This document shows, piece after piece, positions 15,997 through 22,058 of a DNA stretch of 24,052 nucleotides. The position numbers and the translations under genes were made by a program. Source of the DNA: Ovoidimarina sp039190895 (lineage in GTDB: Bacteria; Pseudomonadota; Alphaproteobacteria; Rhodobacterales; Rhodobacteraceae); the NCBI GenBank assembly GCA_039190895.1, contig JBCCXY010000050.1:1-24052 (forward strand). Reading direction: 5' to 3'. Below the pieces are notes generated by a model that was given only the letters and a program-made list of their open reading frames with translations, did not search any database and was not told where the DNA came from. The stretch's first letter is position 1, and every line of letters starts with the position of its first letter.

Positions 15997-16881
15997 CTAG
16001 AAATAGCTTTGGACGAGGGCGCCGCTGACGAGGGTCCAGCCGTCGGCGACGACGAAGAAGGCGAGTTTGAAGGGGAGGGAGACGATGGCAGGGGGGACCA
16101 TCATCATGCCCATGGACATCAGGATCGCCGCGACGACGAGGTCGATCACGAGGAACGGCAGGAAGATCAGAAACCCGACCTGGAAGGCGCGTTCGATTTC
16201 GCTGAGAAGGAAGGACGGGATCAGGATCGACAGGGGGGCGTCGGCCATGGGTTGGTCGGGGGCCTCGCCGCGGAGGTCGGCGAGGTTGACGAAGGTGTCC
16301 GGGTCGACGCGGGTGGCCATGAAGCCGCGGAAGGGTTCGATGGCGCGGACGATGCCCTCTTCGGTGGAGATGACGCCATCGGCCATGGGGGAGATGCCGG
16401 TGGCCCAGGCTTCGAGGAACACCGGCTCCATCACGAAATAGGTCAGGAACAGCGCGAGCGAGATGATCAGGATGTTGGGGGGCGAGGTTTGCAGGCCGAT
16501 CCCCTGGCGGAGGATGGCGAGTACGGTGACCATGAACGGGAAACAGGTGACCATCACGGCGAGGCCCGGCACGAGGCTGAGCACTGTGATGAGGATCATC
16601 ATCTGAACGATGCGTTCGGACAGGAGGTCGCCGCCCGTGCCGAGGTCGACCGAGATTTCTTGCGCCCCGGCGCCGGTTGCCAGGAGGATCAGCGTCAGAG
16701 TTAGGAGGCCCGCTCTTTGAGCCCTTGCGGGCTCGCCTCGCTTTTGGGGGCGGTGCGGGGGGTGCTCTTCGTGCCCGTGCGGGCTCGCCTCGCTTCGGGG
16801 CCCTTTGACAGCCGCTCGTCGAGCTCTTGCGAGCTCGCCTCGCTGGGGTCGGCCGTCGCGTGGGGTGGGGGCGTCAGTCAC
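15997..16881 (-). CDS. fliP: flagellar type III export gate protein FliP with a repeat-derived N-terminal extension
   Basis: Core membrane protein of the flagellar type III export gate. After a signal-peptide-like stretch (LLTLTLILLATGAGA-Q, about 59-74) the FliP hallmarks follow: VQMMILITVLSLVPGLAVM, FPFMVTVLAILRQ, the NILIISLALFLTYFVM helix, and the terminal FLIFLPFLVIDLVVAAILMSMGMMM block. With the GTG start chosen at 16881 the protein is 294 aa and overlaps fliN by 8 nt; GAGG precedes the GTG by 6 nt. An ATG at 16950 is also in frame but would overlap fliN by 77 nt. No ATG, GTG or TTG occurs in frame between the GTG and the signal peptide. The protein therefore seems to carry about 57 basic residues before the hydrophobic core, mostly encoded by three hairpin repeats. 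The function call is firm; the start is uncertain. Confidence 0.93.
   Translation of the reverse strand: MTDAPTPRDGRPQRGELARARRAAVKGPRSEASPHGHEEHPPHRPQKRGEPARAQRAGLLTLTLILLATGAGAQEISVDLGTGGDLLSERIVQMMILITVLSLVPGLAVMVTCFPFMVTVLAILRQGIGLQTSPPNILIISLALFLTYFVMEPVFLEAWATGISPMADGVISTEEGIVRAIEPFRGFMATRVDPDTFVNLADLRGEAPDQPMADAPLSILIPSFLLSEIERAFQVGFLIFLPFLVIDLVVAAILMSMGMMMVPPAIVSLPFKLAFFVVADGWTLVSGALVQSYF
16712..16844. repeat. three REP-like hairpin repeats inside the 5' end of fliP
   Basis: Three 31-bp units lie at 16712-16742, 16764-16794 and 16814-16844, all ending in GCTCGCCTCGCT on the + strand. Unit 1 holds the stem GAGCCC-TTGC-GGGCTC (16719-16734). Unit 3 holds GAGCTC-TTGC-GAGCTC (16821-16836), where both arms changed together and pairing is kept. 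Unit 2 is similar with one mismatch (GTGCCC-GTGC-GGGCTC). Unit spacing is 52 and 50 bp, not multiples of three, so each is read in a different frame of fliP. Confidence 0.85.
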
Positions 16882-17134
16882 CGTCGGCCTCGGCCAGCTC
16901 GGTGATGCGGACGGCGAGCTGGCCGTTCTCGTCCTCTTGCAGTTCGCCATAGGCGACCATTCGGGAGCCGGCGTAGAGCGTCACCGGATCCTCGACCTTG
17001 CGGTCGAGCGTCAGGACGGCGTCCTTTTCCAGGTTGAGGAGGCTGCCGATGTCGGTCGTGGTGTGGCCGACCGAGATAGTCAGGGTCACCGGGACATCGT
17101 AGAACTGGCCCCCGGACGGGTTGTCGCTAGCCAT
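16874..17134 (-). CDS. fliN: flagellar motor switch protein FliN
   Basis: C-ring switch component of 86 aa, made almost entirely of one SpoA (FliN/FliM C-terminal) domain. Diagnostic stretches are YDVPVTLTISVGHTTTDI, then LLNLEKDAVLTLDRKVEDPV and the end MVAYGEL. The usual N-terminal extension of longer FliN proteins is absent, as in other short alphaproteobacterial forms. The ATG has a strong GGAGG ribosome site 9 nt upstream. It overlaps fliH by 8 nt and fliP by 8 nt in a tight leftward operon. Confidence 0.93.
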   Translation of the reverse strand: MASDNPSGGQFYDVPVTLTISVGHTTTDIGSLLNLEKDAVLTLDRKVEDPVTLYAGSRMVAYGELQEDENGQLAVRITELAEADGD

Positions 17135-17750
17135 TGGCTTGCACCTCCGCTGTCGGGTCCTCGCGGTAGTCTTGGAAATCGTCGTACGGATCGCCCTCGG
17201 CGCTCAGCGAGGCGCGCAGGCGTTTGACCAGGCGGTCGGCGTCGAAATGCACTTCGCGCGCGGCGGCGCAGAGACGGGCCTGGCCGGAGAGCAGCAGTTC
17301 TTCTTCGATCACCGTCACATTTTCCACGCGGGCATCGTTAAGCAGGCTGCGGACCACCTCGATATCGTCGGGCGACAGGTAAAGGCGGGCACCGCCATCG
17401 CAGGCGAGGTGAACCTCGCTGGTAAGCTCGGCGCAGACCGAGGAGGCGGTGCTTTCGGCAAGGAGAGCCGGGAAAAGGGTGTCGATGAGCTGTTCCAGGA
17501 ACGGCGACAGGGCCGAGATGATTTCGTCGCGCGCCTCGAAATAGGTGAAGCTGAGGTCGCGCAGGTTGTTGGCGAGTTCGGCGCCCACGGCCTGCCGGTC
17601 GTCGGACTGGGATTTGACGGCGTCGTCCCATCCGCTTTTGTACCCGGCCTCATACCCCTCGACCCGGGCGGTTTCGGCCGGATCCGGGCCGGTGTCCGCT
17701 TCTTGCGGGGGTTTTATGCCTTCGCTGAAGTCTTCGAGGGGGAGGTTCAC
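17127..17750 (-). CDS. fliH: FliH-like flagellar export ATPase regulator
   Basis: Probable FliH, the partner and regulator of the export ATPase FliI, acting on the cytoplasmic side of the export gate. The protein has 207 aa and no membrane span. It carries the glycine-spaced helix typical of FliH (EGYEAGYKSGWDDA, about residues 31-44), a helical middle and a C-terminal domain with LYLSPDDIEVV. Sequence identity in this family is low, so the call leans on motif, size and position between fliF and fliN. The start is GTG, overlapping the fliF stop by 4 nt (GTGA). No fliI is in the window. Confidence 0.8.
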   Translation of the reverse strand: MNLPLEDFSEGIKPPQEADTGPDPAETARVEGYEAGYKSGWDDAVKSQSDDRQAVGAELANNLRDLSFTYFEARDEIISALSPFLEQLIDTLFPALLAESTASSVCAELTSEVHLACDGGARLYLSPDDIEVVRSLLNDARVENVTVIEEELLLSGQARLCAAAREVHFDADRLVKRLRASLSAEGDPYDDFQDYREDPTAEVQANG

Positions 17751-19354
17751 GCAGGCGCCTCCTCATCTTCCATCCAGTCCTGGATCACCGCTGCCGTTTC
17801 GGACGAACGCCCGTCGGTCAACTGCTGAAGCCGGGTGCCCGGGTCTTCCTCGATCGCGCCCATGGCGTCGTTCATGGGCATGTCGAGCGCGTTGTTCATG
17901 CCGCCGAAATCGGCGGTCATCATCTGTGGCATGCCATCGTCTTCGTCATCGCTGGCGCCGGGGAGGGCCACGAAGTCGTCCGCCGCGGCGATCTGGGCGG
18001 GGGCGTTGGTCAGAATCGGGCGCACCACAAACAGGCCCAGCACCAGTGCCACGACCGCGAGCACGGCCATCTGGACTATGCGCATTACGTCGATGCCAAG
18101 CTGCTGAATCAGTCCGGGGCCCGGCACCTCGGTGCCGATATCTGCGGGGACTGGCGGAAACTCCATAGAGCGAAGGGTGATCTGGTCGCCGCGTGCTTCG
18201 TTAAAGCCCACGGCGGAGGCGACGAGTTCGCGCAGTGCCTCGATCTCTTCCGCCGGGCGCGGGGTCCATGTGGTGGTTCCGTTGGCTTGCGTTTCGCGGA
18301 TACCGTCGACCAGCACCGCCACCGTCAGGCGCCGGATGTCGCCGGGCAGGCGCAGGACTTCGCGTTGGGTTTCGGAGACCTCGTAATTGATCTGTTCGCG
18401 CGTGCCGCTGTCGGTGGAGGACGATTCGCCGCCGTTCTCCCCGGCGTCGCCGTCGGGCAGATTCCCGCCAGCGGTCACAGCGCCGGTGCGCGCATCGCGG
18501 GAGCTGCCGGTGGTTTCCTCTGTCATGGTCGAGATCGCCACGCGCCCGTCGGGGTCGAAGCGGCGTTCGACGATCTGTTCACGCTCCAACACGGTGTCGA
18601 CGTTCACCTCGACAATGGCGCGGCCTGCGCCGACGCGGGCTTCCAGCAGGCGCTCGACATTCTGGCGCATCGCCATGGCGCGGTCGTTGGCTGTGCCCGC
18701 CATGCCCTGGGCCGCGTCCTCGACGCCGCCGACGATGCCGCCTGCGCTGTCGATCACGGTGACGCCTTCGGGCGACAGTCCGTCGACGGCGGACGCTACG
18801 AGGAACCGCAGGGCGCGGGCTTGTGCAGGCGGCAGGCGCCCGCCATCCATCGTCACGACCACTGATGCGGACGCCGAGACATCGCGAGCGAAGGGCCGGG
18901 TGTCAGGCGCTGCGATGTGTACGCGGGCGGAGCGGATGCCGGGGGACGCGGCGATGGTGCGCGACAACTCCCCCTCGATGGCGCGGCGGAAGGCGGCGTC
19001 GAACATCTGCGCCGTGGTGCCGAATCCGGTCAAATTGTCGAGAATTTCATACCCGGCGCTGCCGGTTGCAGGCTTCCCTTCCGCCGCGAGCGCCATGCGG
19101 AGCATATCGCGCTGAGTCGAATCGACGTAGATCGCCGACCCGCGCACCTGATAGGTTGCCCCCTGCTGCTCCAGGGCGGAAATCACCTCCCCCGCGGCGG
19201 CTGGATCAAGGCCGGAGTACAGAAGGTCCATCCTTGGTGTATTGGCCGTCCGCGCAAGCATAAGAACGGCGGCAAACACTGCCACCGTCGCCAGAGCCAC
19301 GAAGATCCGGCGCGACGGATCGAGCCCGCTAAACGCCGATGAGAGCCGTTCCAA
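17747..19354 (-). CDS. fliF: flagellar MS-ring protein FliF
   Basis: Inner-membrane ring protein on which the basal body is built, 535 aa. It has a first membrane helix (about residues 16-34), periplasmic ring-building motifs with DLLYSGLDPAAAGEV and MLRMALAAEGKPATGSAGYEILD near the start, and a Ser/Thr/Gly-rich loop around 300-325. The second membrane helix is near 425-448. The acidic cytoplasmic tail ends in AAVIQDWMEDEE, as expected for the FliG-binding end. The start codon is TTG, supported by a GGAGGG ribosome site 6 nt upstream. It is the first gene of fliF-fliH-fliN-fliP; fliG is not in the window. Confidence 0.96.
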   Translation of the reverse strand: MERLSSAFSGLDPSRRIFVALATVAVFAAVLMLARTANTPRMDLLYSGLDPAAAGEVISALEQQGATYQVRGSAIYVDSTQRDMLRMALAAEGKPATGSAGYEILDNLTGFGTTAQMFDAAFRRAIEGELSRTIAASPGIRSARVHIAAPDTRPFARDVSASASVVVTMDGGRLPPAQARALRFLVASAVDGLSPEGVTVIDSAGGIVGGVEDAAQGMAGTANDRAMAMRQNVERLLEARVGAGRAIVEVNVDTVLEREQIVERRFDPDGRVAISTMTEETTGSSRDARTGAVTAGGNLPDGDAGENGGESSSTDSGTREQINYEVSETQREVLRLPGDIRRLTVAVLVDGIRETQANGTTTWTPRPAEEIEALRELVASAVGFNEARGDQITLRSMEFPPVPADIGTEVPGPGLIQQLGIDVMRIVQMAVLAVVALVLGLFVVRPILTNAPAQIAAADDFVALPGASDDEDDGMPQMMTADFGGMNNALDMPMNDAMGAIEEDPGTRLQQLTDGRSSETAAVIQDWMEDEEAPA

Positions 19355-19373
19355 GTTTCACCCTCCGGTCCCC

Positions 19374-19389
19374 TGCGGGTTCTCCCGCA
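19374..19389. promoter_or_regulatory. hairpin in the fliF leader
   Basis: A perfect 6-bp inverted repeat with a 4-nt loop (TGCGGG-TTCT-CCCGCA on the + strand) lies 20-35 nt before the fliF start. It sits just upstream of the GGAGGG ribosome site in the likely transcript. It may affect leader stability or translation; no function is shown. Confidence 0.4.
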
Positions 19390-19414
19390 ACGGTGCAGTT
19401 GTGTCAGAGGCCGC

Positions 19415-19429
19415 TTAAGAATCGGTTAG
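19415..19429. promoter_or_regulatory. possible CtrA box between fliF and fliL
   Basis: TTAA-GAATCGG-TTAG matches the alphaproteobacterial CtrA site TTAA-N7-TTAA at seven of eight specified bases. It is central in the 124-bp divergent gap, 61 bp from the fliF start and 50 bp from the fliL start. CtrA control of flagellar genes is known in this class. Use of this site is inferred. Confidence 0.5.
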
Positions 19430-19478
19430 CTACCGCCAGCTATGACCTTCGACGCGTAGCGCGCGAGGAACCCGGTCC

Positions 19479-19961
19479 ATGACGGATGCATCTGTGGAGG
19501 GAGAAGATCCACCAAAGAAGAAAGGCATGATGATGCCGCTTCTGATTGGGGTTGTGCTGGCTGCGGTCGGCGGTGGCGGTGGGTTCTTTGCCGTTTCCTC
19601 TGGCCTGATCGCCGGGGGCGGCGAGACGGCAGAGGCCAGCGACATGTCCGAGGCCGAGATGAAGAAAGCGGTCTTCGTGCCGCTGGAGCCGATACTTGTG
19701 TCATTCGGGCGGGACGGGCAGCGGCATCTGCGGTTTCAGGCGCAGCTTGAGGTGAAGCCGGGGTATGAGGATGACGTTACCAATCTGCTGCCGCGGATTA
19801 CCGATGTGCTGAACGGCTACCTCCGTGCGGTGGATATCGAGGACGTGGCCGACCCGGCGGCGCTGGTCCAGATCCGGGCGCAGATGCTGCGGCGGGTGCA
19901 GATCGTGGTGGGCAACGACAAGATCACCGACCTTCTGGTGCTTGAATTTGTGCTGAACTGA
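19479..19961 (+). CDS. fliL: flagellar basal body-associated protein FliL
   Basis: Single-span inner-membrane protein of 160 aa that supports stator function around the basal body. It has a short cytoplasmic lead with PPKKKG, one transmembrane helix (about residues 17-44) and a periplasmic FliL domain. The domain shows VFVPLEPILVSF, HLRFQAQLEVK and the end ITDLLVLEFVLN. A GAGGAA ribosome site precedes the ATG. It heads the rightward unit, divergent from fliF, and ends 10 bp before the next gene. Confidence 0.94.
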   Translation: MTDASVEGEDPPKKKGMMMPLLIGVVLAAVGGGGGFFAVSSGLIAGGGETAEASDMSEAEMKKAVFVPLEPILVSFGRDGQRHLRFQAQLEVKPGYEDDVTNLLPRITDVLNGYLRAVDIEDVADPAALVQIRAQMLRRVQIVVGNDKITDLLVLEFVLN

Positions 19962-19971
19962 GGAACGGACG

Positions 19972-20520
19972 ATGGGCTTTATCGCAGATATCCTTCTTGT
20001 GGCAGCCGCGCTGGGGGCGACCTTCTATTGCGTGGTTCTTTCGCGTCGGCTGAGCCGGTTTACCGACCTGGAACAAGGGGTTGGCGGGGCGATTGCGACC
20101 CTGTCCAAACAAGTGGACGACATGACGAGCACCGTTCGCAACGCCGAAGGCGCGGCGGCGGCATCGGCAGAGTCACTTGGCAGTCTGACGGGCCGGGCCG
20201 AGGACGCGGCGCGGCGGCTGGAGCTGCTGGTTGCGGCGCTGCATGACCTGCCGGACGACAGCGCGGCGGAGCGGAAGCCGAAGGCTGAGCCTGAGGGGAA
20301 GGCCGAACCGGAGCCGGAGTCTGCACCTGAGTCCGAACCGATGGCGGAGGCAGAGCCGCCTGCGCGTGAACCGGAACCCGCGCCAGAGCCAGAATCCGAG
20401 CCAAAGCCAGAACCCGAAGCCGTGGCGATGGCTGCCAAGCCCCCGGCGCCCGCAGTAGCGCCAGAAGAGGACGCGGTGTTCCAAAGCTCTCGCAAGGCCA
20501 GAGAGAAAGAGTCGGCATGA
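19972..20520 (+). CDS. hypothetical membrane-anchored protein with a Pro/Glu-rich segment
   Basis: Unrecognised protein of 182 aa. A hydrophobic helix (about residues 3-23) is followed by basic SRRLSR, which suggests the rest lies in the cytoplasm. Residues 34-95 look helical or coiled-coil (LSKQVDDM, AASAESLGSL, RRLELLVAAL). Residues 102-150 are dominated by Pro, Glu and Ala (PEPEPESAPESEP and similar), probably extended and disordered. The gene starts 10 bp after fliL with AGGA upstream and overlaps motE by 4 nt (ATGA), so it is very likely a motility gene. It might tether or space motor parts, but no function can be assigned. Confidence 0.8.
   Translation: MGFIADILLVAAALGATFYCVVLSRRLSRFTDLEQGVGGAIATLSKQVDDMTSTVRNAEGAAAASAESLGSLTGRAEDAARRLELLVAALHDLPDDSAAERKPKAEPEGKAEPEPESAPESEPMAEAEPPAREPEPAPEPESEPKPEPEAVAMAAKPPAPAVAPEEDAVFQSSRKAREKESA
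20275..20421 (+). repeat. low-complexity Pro/Glu-coding tract
   Basis: Bases encoding residues 102-150 of the membrane-anchored protein between fliL and motE form an irregular run of GAG/GAA and CCG/CCA/CCT codons. Codon choice varies along the run. This argues for selection on protein composition rather than recent DNA slippage. Confidence 0.6.
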
Positions 20521-21113
20521 TCAAGCGTTTTCGCCTTCGCTTCACGCGGGGACCCGGCGCTTTGACGGCGCTGGCCGCTATGTTCCTGCTTTCGGGGGTT
20601 CTGCGTGCCTGGGATGGCGCGGGAGCTGCGCTGGCGCGCGAGGGCTCGGCAGACGAGATGGCGGCAGACCGGGCGGCGAAGGCGACGGGGGTCTGCATCG
20701 GCAATGACGGCCTTGCGACGGCGCTGGAGGCCATTCAGGCGCGCGAGACGAGCCTGATCGCCCGCGAACGGGCGCTGTCGGATCGCTTGCTGGCACTGGA
20801 GGCGGCGGAGCAGACGATCTCGGCGAAACTCGCCACTTTGGAAGAGGCGGAAGAGAAGCTTGCCGCGACCATGGCGCGGTCCGAGACGGCGGTGGAGGAG
20901 GACCTCGCCCGGCTCACATCGGTCTATGAAAACATGAAGCCGAAGGACGCCGCGCCGGTCTTCAGCCAGATGGACCCGGAGTTTGCCGCCGGGTTCCTGG
21001 GCCGCATGCGGTCGGACGCGGCGGCGGCGATTCTTTCAGGGCTCGACCCCGAGACGGCGTACACGATCAGTGTGTTGCTCGCTGGACGAAACGCCAGCGC
21101 GCCCATCGAATAG
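20517..21113 (+). CDS. motE: MotE-like protein (MgtE N-domain-like, coiled coil)
   Basis: A protein of 198 aa matching the MotE layout. It has an N-terminal membrane anchor or signal (about 16-35), a long charged coiled coil (about 70-130, ARETSLIARERALSDRL and similar), and a small C-terminal MgtE intracellular-type domain. That domain has VYENMKPKDAAPVFSQMD, FAAGFLGRM and AAAILSGLDPETAY. MotE relatives act as periplasmic chaperones for stator or motor assembly. It lies between the Pro/Glu-rich protein and motA. A weak GGCCG-CGGCC dyad follows its stop. The family call is good; the precise role is inferred. Confidence 0.85.
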   Translation: MIKRFRLRFTRGPGALTALAAMFLLSGVLRAWDGAGAALAREGSADEMAADRAAKATGVCIGNDGLATALEAIQARETSLIARERALSDRLLALEAAEQTISAKLATLEEAEEKLAATMARSETAVEEDLARLTSVYENMKPKDAAPVFSQMDPEFAAGFLGRMRSDAAAAILSGLDPETAYTISVLLAGRNASAPIE

Positions 21114-21188
21114 GGCCGGGCAAAACGGCCTGTTAATCGCTTTCTGCGAAACAAACCGTATCCGCAGATGTGAGGGCAGGGTGAACCC

Positions 21189-22058
21189 GTGTTTGGATTA
21201 ATCGGAATTCTTGTGGTGCTGGGCATGGTCTTCGGGGGCTATTCGCTTGCCGGGGGCAAGTTTGGCATCATCGTGAAGGCGCTGCCGTATGAGATGATGA
21301 TGATTATGGGCGCAGCGACGGGCGCTTTCCTGATCGCCAACGACTTTGACACCGTGAAGAAAACCGGCGGCTCCATCGCGAAGGTCTTTAAGGGCCCACA
21401 TTGGAAACATGACGATTACCGCGACCTCTTGTGCCTGCTGTTCGAGTTGATTCGGATCCAGAAGGACAACCCGGTTCTGCTGGAGCAGCACATCGAGGAC
21501 CCGGACAATTCCGACCTCTTCGCGAAGTACCCGCGCATTCTGGCCGATAAAAAGGCGGTTAACCTGATCAGCGACACGATGCGTTCGGCGTCGATGAACT
21601 ATGACGATCCGCATCAGGTGGAAGACCTGCTGGACAAGCGCATTTCGGAGGCAGAGCATCACGCGATGCATCCCAGCCACGCGCTGCAGGTTGTGGCAGA
21701 CGGCCTGCCCGCGCTTGGGATCGTGGCGGCTGTGCTTGGCGTGATCAAAACGATGTCGTCCATCGACCAGCCGCCGGAGATCCTCGGCAAGCTGATCGGG
21801 GGCGCGCTTGTGGGCACGTTCCTCGGGGTGTTCCTCGCATACGGCTTTGTCGGCCCGATGTCGGGCCGTCTGAAGGGGATCGCGGAAGAGGACGCGCATT
21901 TCTATCGGCTGATCCAGGAGGTGCTGGTGGCGAACCTGCACAACCACTCGATCAACATCTGTGTCGAGGTCGGGCGGCAGAAGACCCCGGGCCACGCGCG
22001 CCCGTCCTTCACCGAGTTGGAGGAAGCGCTTCAGGAAGTGAAGAAGGCGGCTGCGTGA
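21189..22058 (+). CDS. motA: flagellar stator protein MotA
   Basis: Stator subunit that, with MotB, forms the proton channel driving flagellar rotation. The 289-aa protein has the MotA start (MFGLIGILVVLGMVFGGYSLAGGKFG), the conserved ALPYEMMMIMGAATGAFLIAN, a large cytoplasmic loop with CLLFELIRIQK, and the channel helix DGLPALGIVAAVLGVIKTM with its conserved Pro. The fourth helix is GTFLGVFLAYGFVGPM. The start codon is GTG, preceded by an AGGGTGA-type ribosome site. No motB follows in the window. The next gene overlaps its stop. Confidence 0.96.
   Translation: MFGLIGILVVLGMVFGGYSLAGGKFGIIVKALPYEMMMIMGAATGAFLIANDFDTVKKTGGSIAKVFKGPHWKHDDYRDLLCLLFELIRIQKDNPVLLEQHIEDPDNSDLFAKYPRILADKKAVNLISDTMRSASMNYDDPHQVEDLLDKRISEAEHHAMHPSHALQVVADGLPALGIVAAVLGVIKTMSSIDQPPEILGKLIGGALVGTFLGVFLAYGFVGPMSGRLKGIAEEDAHFYRLIQEVLVANLHNHSINICVEVGRQKTPGHARPSFTELEEALQEVKKAAA

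Noticed and set aside
21115..21131. Possible terminator between motE and motA (GGCCG-GGCAAAA-CGGCC)
   Set aside because: The stem is only 5 bp and no T-run follows, so it is too weak to call.
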